Below, piece by piece: positions 1-11,874 of a stretch of 64,000 nucleotides of DNA. Below the pieces are notes generated by a model. The model was given only the letters and a program-made list of their open reading frames with translations. It ran no database searches and was not told where the DNA came from. Origin of the DNA: Persicaria tinctoria (Eukaryota; Streptophyta; Magnoliopsida; Caryophyllales; Polygonaceae). Every line of letters starts with the position of its first letter. Position 1 is the first letter of the stretch. The DNA lies in the NCBI GenBank assembly GCA_037127255.1, contig JBANSL010000004.1, positions 36,234,467 to 36,298,466 of the forward strand. The letters run 5' to 3'. Made by a program: the position numbers and the translations under genes.

Positions 1-786
1 ACATAAAAATTACAGTAATAATTTTCCCAAATATAACCGTTAGAACAACCCTCAATCATCGATTTCAATTTCCCGCGCAAACTTCAAATCCTAAACATTC
101 AAATCTCAACTCAATATCAAATCTCTACCTATGTTCTCAACAATACATATAGATCTGGAAAATAAAGAGCATAGGGAGATAAATCATACCAGAAGAGTTG
201 CAAAAGTGGGATGAGATTCGAAAATATAGAAAATAGAGGGAAGTGTTCTCGGTTTTTTCAAGAAAGTAACAGGGGAAGGGGTCGGCTTTGAAATTGTCAG
301 GGCTCGGGGAGAGAGGACTGGTGGCGGCAAGGTGGTTCCAGTGCTCGGAGTGGGTGGATCCGGGGTCGAGGAAGCCGGATCTGGAGAAGGGGTGCCGGAT
401 CTGGGAGGTGAGGGACTCGACGAAGGTTCTGGGCGACAGCGGGTTGAGCGAGAGCGAAGGCGGTGAAGGCGAGAGAGCACGCTGGTGGTGCGTGGGGGCT
501 GGATCCGGTCAAAGGGCGGGGGTGCGGCGTCCGTCGATTGGCCGGCGGTGGTTCTTCAGGGCGAGCGAGGGCACGAGGAGCGAGAGGAAGGAGAAAGCGA
601 CGGGGGTTCTGCAAGGGTTTGTCGAGGTCGAGAAGATGGGGAAGGAGGGTTCCAGGTCGGGGGGGTTAAATATGAAAGAAAAATAAAGTTAAAAACTGAA
701 ATAAAATCTGGAAACTTATGTAAAAAAATTTTTATTTTTGATTTTTTATTTTTTATTTTTTTTTTTAAAAAGGAAAAACGTACCTG
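1..786. other. Unidentified sequence at window start
   Basis: No gene or mobile element is recognised here. Positions 1-250 are AT-rich. Positions 270-660 are strongly GC-rich, and the minus strand there gives only proline/serine/arginine-rich low-complexity frames, as plant 5' leader or promoter DNA often does. Positions 715-780 are a run of A/T tracts. It may be a truncated repeat or a host fragment abutting the gypsy element that starts near 787. The expected 3' LTR of that element is not recognisable here. Confidence 0.4.
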
Positions 787-1145
787 ATGCTTTGCTCGAC
801 GTCGAGTACCCCCCTACTTGTTGAGGTTGGTCGATGTAAGAAAATTCCTCCACATAATCTCGAATAGATTAACTCGACCCGGAGTGAACTACAACTACCC
901 ATGAATGTAGTCGACGTCGACCAAGCGTGGTCGATGTCGAGTAGACCGTTAATTCCGTGTGATTGCCTGCATCTACCAACGAGAAGAGATTATGCACAAA
1001 CTTCAAGAAAATAAAATTAAAGAAGAAAGAATAGGAAAAGCGGGTTGCCTCCCGTAAGCGCTAAGGTTCAAGTCGTTAGCTCGACCTACTTCCCTGTTTA
1101 GGCTATGACTAACGCCAGGGTGGCGCGAATTTCTTTCTCTGGGTC
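787..1145 (-). other. 3' non-coding part of gypsy B
   Basis: No ORF. It holds palindromic words TCGACGTCGA or close variants around 795-808 and 909-945, and the conserved post-pol motif at 1041-1058. It lies directly downstream of the integrase stop on the minus strand. Confidence 0.6.
1041..1058 (-). other. Conserved post-pol motif CTTACGGGAGGCAACCCG
   Basis: On the minus strand this 18-mer lies 88 nt after the pol stop. The identical 18-mer occurs at 11920-11937, 46 nt after the stop of the only ORF of element A. Similar GGGAGGCAACCC motifs are, to my knowledge, common downstream of pol in Athila/Tat elements. The function is unknown. Confidence 0.7.
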
Positions 1146-4100
1146 TTATTTGTCATAGTACTTCTTGACCCTGTGCCCAATTACCTTAAAGGTGGTTCCA
1201 TCAGTGCCAAGTAACTCCACTGCTCCATGGGGGTATATGTGGTGAACCACGAAGGGGCCACTCCATCTTGTCCTGAGCTTCCCTGGGAACAAACGGAGTC
1301 TAGAATTATATAAAAGCACTTTGTCACATACCTCATATGTCTTTGGCACCAATTTCTTGTCGTGCAATCTCTTGGTGTGCTCCTTGTAGATTTCGGCATT
1401 CTCATATGCATTCAGTCTCAACTCCTCTAACTCTTGCAAGTCAATAAAGCGTTTCTTACCTGCCTCGTCGAGATCCATGTTGAGCTCCTTGAGAGCCCAC
1501 ATCCCCTTATGCTCCAGTTCGACAGGCAAATCGCAAGACTTGCCATAAAGCAGGTTGTAAGGAGTTGTTCGCAGTGGTGTTTTATAGGTTGTTCGGTAGG
1601 CCCAGAGCGCATCATCAAGCTTAGATAACCAATCCTTCCTTGAGCAGGAGACTGTCTTCTCCAAGATGGATTTGATTTGGTGATTAGAGACCTCCACTTG
1701 GCCACTAGTTTGGGGATGATAAGGTGTTGCCACCTTGTGCGTCACCCCATACTTAGCCAAAAGAGCATCAAACCCTCTCTCAATGAAATGTGAGCCACCG
1801 TCTGAAATAAGAACTCTATGAACACCAAAGCGAGGAAATATGTTAGGTTCAACAAACATTGAAACTACCTTTGCGTCGTTGGTCCTAGTTGCAACAGCCT
1901 CAACCCATTTAGAGACATAGTCGACCGCCACAAGGATGTATTTGTAAGGGTCTGAAGCAGGGAATGGTCCTATAAAGTCAATGCCCCAGACATCAAAAAG
2001 CTCAACCTCCAGGATCCCTGTGAGTGGTGTCTCATTTTTCCAAGTAATGTTGCCCCCTCGTTGACACTCATCGCATGAAGTGACATAAGCTTGCACATCC
2101 CTGAAAAGGTTAGGCCAATAAAAACCACATTGAAGTACCTTTGATGTAGTTTTGAAGCCTTTTGCATGTCCGCTTGTAGGGAGAGTGTGGCAATGGCGAA
2201 TGACACTTTCTACCTCTTCCTTCGGGATAGAACGTCTGAAGATATGGTCCTTTCCTTGCTTGAACAAGTAAGGTTCATCCCAATAGTATTGCTTGACGTC
2301 GTGGAGGAATTTCTTCTTTGCTGATGAAGATAGGCCTGATGAAATCTCGTTTCCTACAAGGTAGTTAACGAAATCCGCATACCAGGGTACCTTTGATCCC
2401 TTTATAGCATATATATCATGAATAGGACTAGTAGGATGGGTAAAGAAGAAGTCCTCACCGGAATCTGTGCGAAGAATCTCACCTGAAGACTTACCAAAAA
2501 TTGGTCGACGTCGAGTAGAGTTACTCGATGTCGAGGAGATGTTAGCTCTTCCTGGTGTTGTACTCGACGTCAGGTGGTATGTCGAGTTGGCCTTGGTCGA
2601 CGTCGAGTAAATAGTACTCGACGTCGAGTAACCCTGCAGTTCAAAACCATGCAAAGAGGTATACTGACCTGATGTACTCGATGTCGATGAAGCATGGTCG
2701 ACGTCGAGTAAGGCTTCCTCTAGCATGTCTTTGGGAAGCCTGGATAAGTGATCGGCGACTGAGTTTTCCGTGCCCTTCTTGTCCTTGAGTTCAACATCGA
2801 ATTCTTGGAGTAGGAGCACCCATCGTAAGAGCCTTGGTTTAGCATCCTTCTTTGTCATCAAATATCTAAGAGCAGCATGGTCAGTATGGACAATAACTTT
2901 AGATCCAACAAGATAAGAACGAAGTTTTTCAAAAGCAAAAACAACAGCAAAAAAATCCTTCTCTGTTGTGGTGTACTTAGCCTGAACCACATCAAGAGTC
3001 TTGCTTGCATAGTAGATGGCATAAAGTTTCTTGTCCTTTCGCTGTCCTAGAACTGCTCCCACGGCGTAATCGCTGGCATCACACATGATTTCAAAAGGTA
3101 ATGACCAATCCGGCGATTGACTGATTGGAGCGGAGATAAGGGCCTCCTTCAACCTGTTGAAGGCTTCAAGACATTCGCTAGAAAACTCAAACCTAACATC
3201 TTTCATGAGAAGGTTAGTCAATGGTTTGGCAATTTTAGAGAAATCTTGAATAAACCTTCTATAAAAACCTGCATGACCAAGGAAACTTCATATCTCTTTG
3301 ATTGATGATGGTGGGGGCAATTTTTCCACTAGCTCTATCTTGGCCCTGTCCAACTCAATACCTTTCTTAGACACCTTGTGGCCTAGCACGATTCCTTCCC
3401 TTACCATAAAGTGGCACTTTTCCCAGTTGAGAACCAAATTTATCTCCTCACAACGCTTGAATACTCTGCGCAGGTTAGAAAGACAAATATCGAAAAAAGT
3501 GCCATAAACAGAGAAATCATCCATAAATACCTCCACTATGTCCTCTATCATGTCGGAGAAGATGCCCATCATACACCTTTGAAAGGTGGAAGGGGCATTG
3601 CAAAGTCCAAAAGGCATCCTCCTATATGCAAAAGTTCCATAGGGACAAGTTAAGGTGGTCTTTTATTGATCCTCATGATGAATAGGGACCTGCAAAAAAC
3701 CAGAATATCCATCCAGGTAACAAAAGTAATCATGTTCAGCTAACCTTTCGAGTACCTGGTCAATGATGGGGAGCGGGAAATGATCATTCCTGGTGGCGGT
3801 GTTGAGTTTTCTATAATCTATGCACATCCGCCAGCTGGTAGTGATTCGTTTAGGAAGAAGCTCTCCCTTCTCATTCTCCTCAACGGTCATTCCACCCTTC
3901 TTAGGAACAACATGAACTGGACTTACCCATTTGATGTCGGAGATTGGATAGATGATTCCTGCATCCAGCATGCGCAGGATCTCCTTTTTCATGACTTTCT
4001 TCATGTTGGGGTTAAGCTTCCTTTGACACTCAATTGTTGCCATGTGATCATCTTCCAGAAGAATTCTATGCATATAAGTAACGGGTGAAATACCTTTTAT

Positions 4101-5390
4101 GTCCTCCAAGGAATATCATATGGCTTTCCTGTGAGTTTGGAGGACTTCTAATAGCTTGTCTACTTACTGTGTGTTTAATGAAGCATTGATAATCACAGGA
4201 AAAGTGGAGTTAGGACCAAGGAATTCATACCTGAGGGTGTCAGGTGAAGGTTTCAACACCGGAGAAGGGCCATGTGGAATCAAGATGGGATCTATTTCCT
4301 CCGTCTTCATGATCTCACCTAGGTAATCCGTCTCAATCCTCAAGACAGAAGCATCCAAATCAGCTACAAGAGTTGGCGTCGACCAAGCATACATCGATGA
4401 CCACGCTGAATCGGACACAGGGGTGTAAAGCTGCAAAGAACTAGTCGAAATTGAGTTAGGGTGATCGATATCGAGTAATAAATCAGAACTCGCCTGGGTT
4501 GCAGAGTTGGTTGACGTCAAGTGACCCTGCTCGACGTCGAGTAAAACTGATGTGGTCGAGTTGCTTTTCTCGACCTCGGGTGCTCCTGCAGGGACAAAAG
4601 TAGTCGACGTCGAGTGTGACTGCTCGACGTTGAGGAGATTTCGAGGGCTTACTTGTTCTGGGGAAGTGGTCGAGTTCGGGTGAGTTTCTTCGACGTCAAG
4701 TAGACTGGTCGACTTTGTCTGCTCGATTTCAAGTGGATCGTTCAGCTCCAGCGATAATGCGTCGTCGAAGAACTCTTTCTTGCTTGACTCTACAACAACT
4801 AGTTCCTTCTCCAGCGTGGATTCCGCCTTTACCAAGGCCTCTTCTTGTGTCAAAACCCTACCTACAGGCTCATCGCAAGAGATAACATTGAATTTGGAAT
4901 AAATAGTTTTGATTTCCATTACCTCTTCCGTGTTAGGATTGAAAAAGTATTCAATAATCTCATCTCCAATGGTGAAGGTGAGAAGTCCCCTTTTCACGCC
5001 AATGTTGGCGTCTGCAGTTGCTAGGAATGGTCTCCCTAAGATGATAGGGCAAGCCAGATCCTCTACCATTTCTTTTAAAAGAAAATCTGAAAGGACCAAG
5101 AATTTACCAACCTTAACAGGAACATCATCAACAATACATGTGGGGATTATCACCGTGTTGTTTGCCATGTAGAGCTTGGCATCCACAGGTTCCAAGGCGC
5201 TTATCTTTACCTTTGACTATATGGATAGGGGCATGATGCTCACACTTGCTCCTAAGTCACACAGTGCCTTGAAGTGACATTGGCCAAGTCCAACAGTGAT
5301 AGCAAACTTATCTGGGTCGGGTCGCTTCTCAGGGAAATCCATCTTCTTGCATTCGTTGGCAATCCAATCATTGATCGCTTGTTGCTAAGA
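1146..5390 (-). pseudogene. Gypsy B pol: protease, reverse transcriptase, RNase H, integrase
   Basis: One minus-strand frame runs from about 5390 to the stop at 1146, interrupted by five nonsense codons (near 5220, 4164, 4119, 3660 and 3288). Order: aspartic protease with CDLGASVS near 5255; a spacer rich in palindromic words (4380-4740); RT with YRKLN, PFGLCNAPSTFQ and the FMDD catalytic box near 3540; RNase H with CDAS and TDHAAL; a low-complexity Ser/Thr linker (2480-2715) made of palindromic words; then integrase with an HHCC zinc site, [15 protein letters not shown] and PQTSGQVE. The part 1146-3221 is open for 691 codons. There is no chromodomain, as expected for Athila/Tat. Several breaks look like CAA to TAA or TGG to TGA, as methylated-cytosine decay would give. 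Confidence 0.88.
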
Positions 5391-7177
5391 ATCTCTTTAA
5401 GGAACTTCACGTAGGCAGGCATCTCGTGAAGTGCTTCTGTAAAAGGAATAGTAACATTTAGATTTTGGAGCAATTTCACAAAACGCTTAAACTTACCATC
5501 AGTTGGATCTTTCTGCGCCTTGGAAGGAAAAGGGAGTGTCTTCTTAGGTTTCGGAGCCAGAACAGCTTTCGACGGTGATGAAGACTCCTCGACATCAACT
5601 TGAATTTCTTCGACATTGACCACTGGAGTCGACTTCGAGTTCGATTGCTGTACAAAAGAGTCATGGTCGTGCGAGTTCTCGACGTCGAGGAAGGATTGGC
5701 CGACATCGACCAACGTTTGGTCGACATCGAGTAATTGTTGGTCGTCCTCGAGTGCAAGTCTGTCTTTTTCTTCTCCGTTATCTGGCTCATGTAATTTGTG
5801 ACAGCTCCTTAGTTTTACAGCAACAATGTGTTCGGTTTGCCCCTTGGGATTTGGGTCTGTATTCCCAGGGAGCTTTCCTGATGGTTGTGTAATTTGTGCC
5901 GCGAGTTGACCCATTTGGGTCTCTATGTTTCTCTTCTAGATGTCCATTTCTCCAAATCTTGTATTGATGTTTTGTAGTTGATGGTTAATGGCGTCATTAG
6001 CTTGCTTGCTTTCCGCTTGATTCTGTCGCATCTCGTCAAGGATGAGTTGTGGATCATCCTTTCGCTGGTCCCTTTCAGGATGTCCTGGAGCATGATATGG
6101 TGGGGGGTTCCTAGGGGCACCTTGGTTCCGTTGTGGCTGATAGAACCTTTGGTCCCCCGTATAGCGATTTGGACCCCCTGCATAAGCTAGTTCCGTTGTG
6201 AGCACTCACGGGTGGTGTGCCGTTGTGATCCACACTAAATGCAAGGTTGGTTGACGGAGAGAAATTTAACTTGCTTGAGCAGCTTGCGGTTTTGATCCTT
6301 GTAATATTGCTCCTTGACATCTAGATCAATCTCCTTAGGAGGCTGGTAGAGGGGCATGGATGGGGCTGGTCTGGTATAATTGTTGTTGTCTTCATCTTAA
6401 TTCGTAGGAGCCCCATAAGTGTTGTCGAAGTTGGTTAGCCTTTCCATTGTAGCCCATGCCTCTGCTAGTGTCTGTGTGAGGTACTCATATTGAGTGAACT
6501 GATTGATCCTTTCCTTGGCGGCCAGATCAAGAGAATTGTAGAAAATCTCCTGAATGATGTATGGTGGCTGCCCATGAGTGGGGAAGGATCGCAGTAGATC
6601 CTTGTATCAATCCCATGCTCATGCTAGCGGTTCCCTAGGCTTTTGTTTGAAAGCTGTAATCATTTGTCTGAGGAGCGCTGTCTTGGCGGGAGGAAATAAA
6701 TTGTTGAGGAACGCATTCCTAACCTATGCCCATGTTGTGAGGGAACGCGCAGGGAGACCTTCAAGCCACTTCAATGTTGGACCGGCAAGAGACCAACAAA
6801 AAGCTTTCATCTTGACATATTCCAGAGTAGTACCTTCAGCAAGAGTATGGCACATGTTAGAAAAAGTAGTAATATGTTCAAGAGGGCATTCATTAAATCT
6901 TCCATAAAAAAACATTATTTTTAATTTCAATAAGGAAGGCAGTGCGAATTTCAAAGTTATTATCAGGGATTAGAATAACCGATTCACGCACGACAAGAGT
7001 TGGGTGCATATAATCCTCAGTAGTGGTAGGGTATTGGGCAAGCTCAGCTTCTGCCTGCCTCCTCCGTTCAGCTTCCTGCTTAGTGTGTGCTCTCTCAGCG
7101 GTGAGAGTAGCATTGTTGGCTGCTAATTCCCTCTGAAGCCTCTTAATCATCTCAGCTTGTGTTTCGGCAGTCGCCAT
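5391..7177 (-). pseudogene. Gypsy B gag
   Basis: Starts at ATG 7177 (MATAETQAEM), preceded on the minus strand by the leader that joins across the CACTA insertion. An N-terminal helical region (residues about 1-50) is followed by the capsid-like region. A CCHC zinc knuckle is visible near 6225, but its second residue pair contains a nonsense codon. The C-terminal part (5391-5914) carries the Athila-type segment IPFTEALHEMPAYVKFLKE, preceded by Asp/Val/Gln-rich linkers encoded by the palindromic words (5580-5760). A frameshift near 5390 separates gag from the pol frame. Stops at several points show it cannot be translated as one protein. Confidence 0.8.
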
Positions 7178-7229
7178 GATCTTCTTTAATCTAGAGTGGA
7201 TGCGAAGAAGGCGTTCCGGATCGTCTAAG
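7178..7229 (-). other. Gypsy B leader, gag-proximal piece
   Basis: Short untranslated stretch directly upstream of the gag ATG on the minus strand. It continues at 19161-19282 on the far side of the CACTA element. Confidence 0.6.
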
Positions 7230-7900
7230 CACTACTAGAATTCTGTTCATAGACATCGGGTATAAACCGATGTTAATCAAAAAAAAATTCAACGTGTTAG
7301 TGGGTGGTGTTAAAGATCCCAACTTTACGACATCGGTTTATAGCCGATGTCTTTAATAAGTTACAACATCATTTTTCTTGTTAATAACGACTTAAATACA
7401 TGGATTAATTACTTTTTGATTGATTCATCTAATGTTAAACCATTATTATTTTTCATTTCTAGCCATTTGGAAGTAGGTAGGGTAATACAAAATTTCAAAT
7501 TAGCATCGCTAGTTTTTATAAACCTGATGTCTTACGTTACTACACACATCGGTTACGTATTATTCAATTTGTGAATACTCTTTTTTCATTTGTAATTTGT
7601 GATATTATTTTATATAAATATAATATACCATATTGAATATTTTTAAAATCAATGTTATTTATATATTTTCAAATCGGTTTTTTCTTTGAAAATGATGTTT
7701 TGATTATTTACAACATCATTTTATATATTTTTAACGATGCAATTGCTGCATATACACATCTGTTTTTTTATATAATTTTCATATATGTTAGGTTTAGAAA
7801 TCGATTTGTATCGTAATGGTCGACGTATTTGCAAACGTAGACATCGCTTTTCGCTCTAAAGTTCGATGTGTTTCATCAAATACACCTAATAATATATTGT
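7230..7900. repeat. CACTA left terminus with subterminal repeats
   Basis: The TIR at 7230-7241 is followed by repeated words such as ACATCGG and CCGATGT in both orientations, e.g. 7251-7272 and 7333-7351, the latter being an inverted pair ACATCGG...CCGATGT. The rest is AT-rich without genes. Confidence 0.75.
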
Positions 7901-8787
7901 GACGTTTTGGCAGACATAAAATTAAACAATGCAAAAGACCATAACCAATACATTAAATAATGACAATAGAGTTGAATACAAGATGACAATAGGGCTAAAT
8001 ACAAAACAAAATACATCAATAGTTAGATTCTAAGCTTGACACAACCTACTCAATAAACTTTAAACCAGAGTACAAAACTGTCTTAACTTGTATGTGTTTC
8101 ATTGTCCTCTTGATCAGATTCAGACTTCCATATCTTCAGTATATTTTTAACATCTTATTGTTTTTACCTCTGACTGCTAATTCATCCAAGCGTCGGGATC
8201 CACCCCTACCAGACACTTGAAAGAATTGGGATCTTGAGCTTCTTTGTTCGGGTTCTTCATCTGATGGATGAAAGCCCACCAGAATAAGGGATGTCGGGAG
8301 GGAGGAGGATTAGTCCGCAAGAAGAACAATTAGTGGCAGTCCCGTGTGTTGCGACTTGTGAGTCTCATCAAGATTGCACAGCCAGTTTCTGAAGGTGCTC
8401 ATAGAATACTTGAAGGCTAACGTCTTCGGTGAAGATTATGTCTGAACCAGCCGTCATTTCATGGGGATTGCTGTTGTATGTTGCTGACGGGTTCAACTTC
8501 GCTAACAGGAACCTCGCCTGTTTCAAGTGAGACAAATAATCGTGAAGCAAAGGCCAAAAATGAAAGACAGGTCAATTCAAGTGACGTATAAGAAGACTAG
8601 ATGCCCCAGGAAAGATTGGATTAAGAGACAACTCTCGATATATTAAGATCGAGAATGGAAAAAGCATGAAATTTGTACATATGAGAAGCTGGCTTGTTTA
8701 GCATTAATAACATGAGGATGTCTCATTATCATATGCAAAAGAGCGGGCAAGAGCTCAGGGTGACTAGATTAAAAGCATGTATGGGAG
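7901..8787. other. CACTA interior, left part
   Basis: No recognised protein. The minus strand has short open stretches (8368-8550 and about 8160-8320) that do not resemble a TNP2 transposase to my eye. It may be remnants of a TnpA-like gene or captured host exons. The TSD of gypsy A (AGTTT) lies at 8788-8792. Confidence 0.4.
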
Positions 8788-8792
8788 AGTTT

Positions 8793-10266
8793 TGATGTCC
8801 GCATTTTTAGTCTTATTTTGCATCATGTTTTCATTCCATCTAAGGCATTTTATTAGCTTTTATGTTGAGAAAGTAAGGAAAATGTGTAGTTACGCTTAAT
8901 ATTTCAAGATATGGAGTCTACACAAGCTTTGGTGGTATTTTTGTAGGTTTTGGAGCTGATTTGGAAGAGTTTCGACGCACTTTAGAGCTTAAGGAAAAAT
9001 CATGAATGCAATGGAGAAGCCAAGCAAAAGCAAAAAGTGGTGTTTCTGGAGAAAAGCCTTATTTTCGCCATCCATCACTTCGATTCAAGATCTGGAGCCT
9101 TCATGAGATTTGTAGTCCTTGCAAAGCGCTTTCCAACGCATATTTGTATGTGTCAATCGGATTAACGAGGACTCGGGAAAGTGCGATTGAAGACAGAGTC
9201 GAAAAGCTGGAAAAAATCAGAAGTTACTGCATTCACACAGGTACCTCGGCGCCGACACCTCAGACCTCGGCGCCGATACCCTGCGCACCAGGAAAATTTT
9301 CTGCGGGCTGTTTTAAATCCTTAATGGGCTTTTTAATTAGGGTTTTTATTCTAAATCTCTTTTAGGATATTTTAGTTAGATAGACTTTGGATATTTTATC
9401 CTTCCTTAAATAGATTATATTATTTTCCTAAGATAAAATCTCTTTCCTTGGAGATTAAGTCTTAATTTCTATCTTTAAATAAAGCCTATTAGGGGCTGAT
9501 TTAGGGGGGGACACGAGACGTTGTTCAGCGCGAGGGCTGCGCGCAGCAGCTGTAGGACGATTTTTAGGGTTTTGTTTTGGCGTTTGGGCGAAAGTTTGGA
9601 AGTGTCTGTTGCGATTGAACGCTGAATTTCCAGGTTTAATTTCAGTTTATGTTTTCTTCTCTTAAATTCATGTTTATTTACTCCATGTTTGAGTAGTTCT
9701 TTTCTCTTCTAAGGTTTGGGTGATCCCAACAATAGACATGTGTGTTGGATTGATGGATCTATGATTATGTGATGTTTTTATCTTCTTCTACCCATGTGCT
9801 TAACCCTTTGATGAAAGTTTAAGGAAATTCATTGTTGCAATTGAATTGAAAGAGGAGATTGTTAACATTGATAGTAATTAGGGATCTTTGACGAAAGTAA
9901 AAGTGATCTAATTAAGGAAAGGTAGAAACAACTAGGTTTTATGTGATCACCTCTATTATCTATTTGTTGAGTATGCGAAAACTATCTCGTTATGATAAAA
10001 GCACGACCTTTTACATGATTCATTGATTTGCCGATGTGTTTATTGTTGTGGTGATCCATTGCCTTGGAAGTTTTCCCTTTTATTAATAAAAATTCAGATT
10101 TTATGCTCTTATCACCACCCATCTCTCTTCTATCTCTTTTGTTAGTTTCAACCCTACAAAGCAACTAAACAAGAAGCGCTGACTCTCTCCTGTGGACGAT
10201 CCTGACTCCCTATACTATAGCGGGGTCTTGACTACAAATTTATTTGGTCGAGAAACCCTCTCATCA
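8793..10266 (+). repeat. 5' LTR of element A
   Basis: 1474 bp, TG...CA. It shares blocks with LTRs B and C (for example the segment around CGAGGACTCGG and the U5 end). It contains the word CTCGGCGCCGA twice around 9245-9282. Confidence 0.95.
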
Positions 10267-10269
10267 AAT

Positions 10270-10287
10270 TGGCGCCGTTGCCGGGGA
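10270..10287 (+). other. Primer binding site of element A
   Basis: TGGCGCCGTTGCCGGGGA, three bases after the 5' LTR. It is the tRNA-Asp-type PBS seen in Athila/Tat elements. The same site occurs on the minus strand at 19262-19279 for element B. Confidence 0.92.
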
Positions 10288-10542
10288 TAGTTCAATCGCG
10301 CCTTGTTTAGTTGTTTTTAGGGTTTTGGAATAGCACATCCCTTTTTTTTTGTATATATTATTTTCTTTTATTTTCTCTTTTTATTTTAGTTAGTTTTTAT
10401 TCTTCTTTTCTTTTATTTTAGTATTTTTTTATTTTCTTGAACATTACACCACCCACCCACCCGCCTCATCGACACCGACTTGGTGTTGAGCCTTTGTTAT
10501 TTGATTTGTGCTCCTGTTTGAGTTTTCAGGATTGGACGCAGA

Positions 10543-11874
10543 ATGGAGGATGCACAAGAGTATTATGAGTATCTAGAAGCAAAGGCCGAAAGGGCTAGAG
10601 CGGATGAAAGACGGAAAGCAAGAATGAAGGAGTATGCGAAATATTTTGCCGAGGTTGATGAGGATGATGAAGATTACTTTGACTTTGATAGTTGGAAAGC
10701 AAAACAGCCATCCGAGGATTCAACCAAAGCCCAAGAGTCATATGGGTCCTATCAACCAAAGGAGGGGTACTATGCTCAACACGACTATAGGGATCCATAT
10801 GAGCCCTATCATCCATGGAGTGTCTCACAACGAAAGCTTGCTCGGGAGAAAGAACTATTAAGGGAAAGAGACAACCTAAGGAAACAAATACGGATGCTTG
10901 AGATAGAACGAGAAAATGCCAAGCTAAGGGAAGAGATACGCTTTCTTGAGGCGAACCCGCCTTGTCATCTATGTGGAACAAGGTCTCATCTTGGCCTTCC
11001 TTGCCCTAGCTTTTATCAAGAACCATATCCTTCCTATGAGCACTGGACATCTATGTGGAACAAAGCTGCAGAAGTCTCGGCGTCGACACTCCCTACCTCG
11101 GCGTCGACACCCCTGGACAAAGAAAAGTTTCTGCATAAACTTGAGAAGGCTACAGATGCCTCGGCGCCGACACCCTGCACCTCGGCGCCGATACCCCCTC
11201 ATGAAGAGCGAATTGAAGAGCAACTTTTTGAGGTGGACGAGGTTATTTTCAGGGCCATTTCTACTCCGATCTCGACGCCGCCACTACCCTTGTTTCTAGA
11301 GAAGCCATGTGAGAAACCCCAAGAAGAAGAAAAAGAGATAGAAGTCATTGTTCGATGCATTACACCGCTACCTTTGCCATTCACGACGAAGGCAATTCCC
11401 GACGATCTCGAACAAGCATCTTTCGCATTCAAGTATGGGGTCCTCGCAAAGTGGCACGTTGAAGATGAGGCGCTAGAAGAAGAAGAGGAAGAAGTGGAGG
11501 AATCTCTTCCCCCTCCACCATTGTACACCAAACTCCACAACGAAGCACATTTATTTGTGTACGATGGTGGGGAAACAAATCAAAACCATACCAAGAAAAG
11601 GAAGAGGAGCGCATATGAGGAAGACGTTTTTGCTAAGTGCTTTCCAAGACGGTTGCTAGCTAGATCCAAGAGAGATGAATGGGTGGAATGTTGGAGTGTC
11701 CACTCGGGAAGGTTCAAGCTCATCTATAAGGAAAGGAAGAGAGGCATAAAAAGGTACAAGGAGCGAGAGCCATATCACTTGACTATCTATCCCGATGTGC
11801 CACCGGAGGATGTTCCACCACCACCTCCACCAGCTGAACCACCGGATCCACCACCTCCTCCCGATCCGGATTGA
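10543..11874 (+). CDS. Intact ORF of element A: coiled-coil, CCHC zinc-knuckle, Pro-rich protein
   Basis: 443 aa from ATG 10543, the first long frame after a 255-nt leader. It has an acidic, charged N-terminus; a predicted coiled coil at about residues 95-137 (Arg/Glu/Leu heptads); a CX2CX4HX4C zinc knuckle at residues 141-154; a low-complexity segment at about 175-225 in which the words TCGGCGTCGACA and TCGGCGCCGACA encode Ser-Ala-Ser/Pro-Thr; a basic region around KKRKR near residue 350; and a Pro-rich tail. The zinc knuckle and coiled coil suggest an RNA-binding, gag-like protein that packages element RNA, as in TR-GAG elements. Overall I do not recognise the family. The frame is undamaged, consistent with the young LTRs. 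The post-pol motif follows 46 nt after the stop, so the ORF sits where pol would end. Confidence 0.8.
   Translation: MEDAQEYYEYLEAKAERARADERRKARMKEYAKYFAEVDEDDEDYFDFDSWKAKQPSEDSTKAQESYGSYQPKEGYYAQHDYRDPYEPYHPWSVSQRKLAREKELLRERDNLRKQIRMLEIERENAKLREEIRFLEANPPCHLCGTRSHLGLPCPSFYQEPYPSYEHWTSMWNKAAEVSASTLPTSASTPLDKEKFLHKLEKATDASAPTPCTSAPIPPHEERIEEQLFEVDEVIFRAISTPISTPPLPLFLEKPCEKPQEEEKEIEVIVRCITPLPLPFTTKAIPDDLEQASFAFKYGVLAKWHVEDEALEEEEEEVEESLPPPPLYTKLHNEAHLFVYDGGETNQNHTKKRKRSAYEEDVFAKCFPRRLLARSKRDEWVECWSVHSGRFKLIYKERKRGIKRYKEREPYHLTIYPDVPPEDVPPPPPPAEPPDPPPPPDPD

Noticed and set aside
297..614. Possible protein-coding 5' exon at the window start
   Set aside because: All three frames over the GC-rich part are open and low-complexity; no start context, splice site or domain supports a gene.
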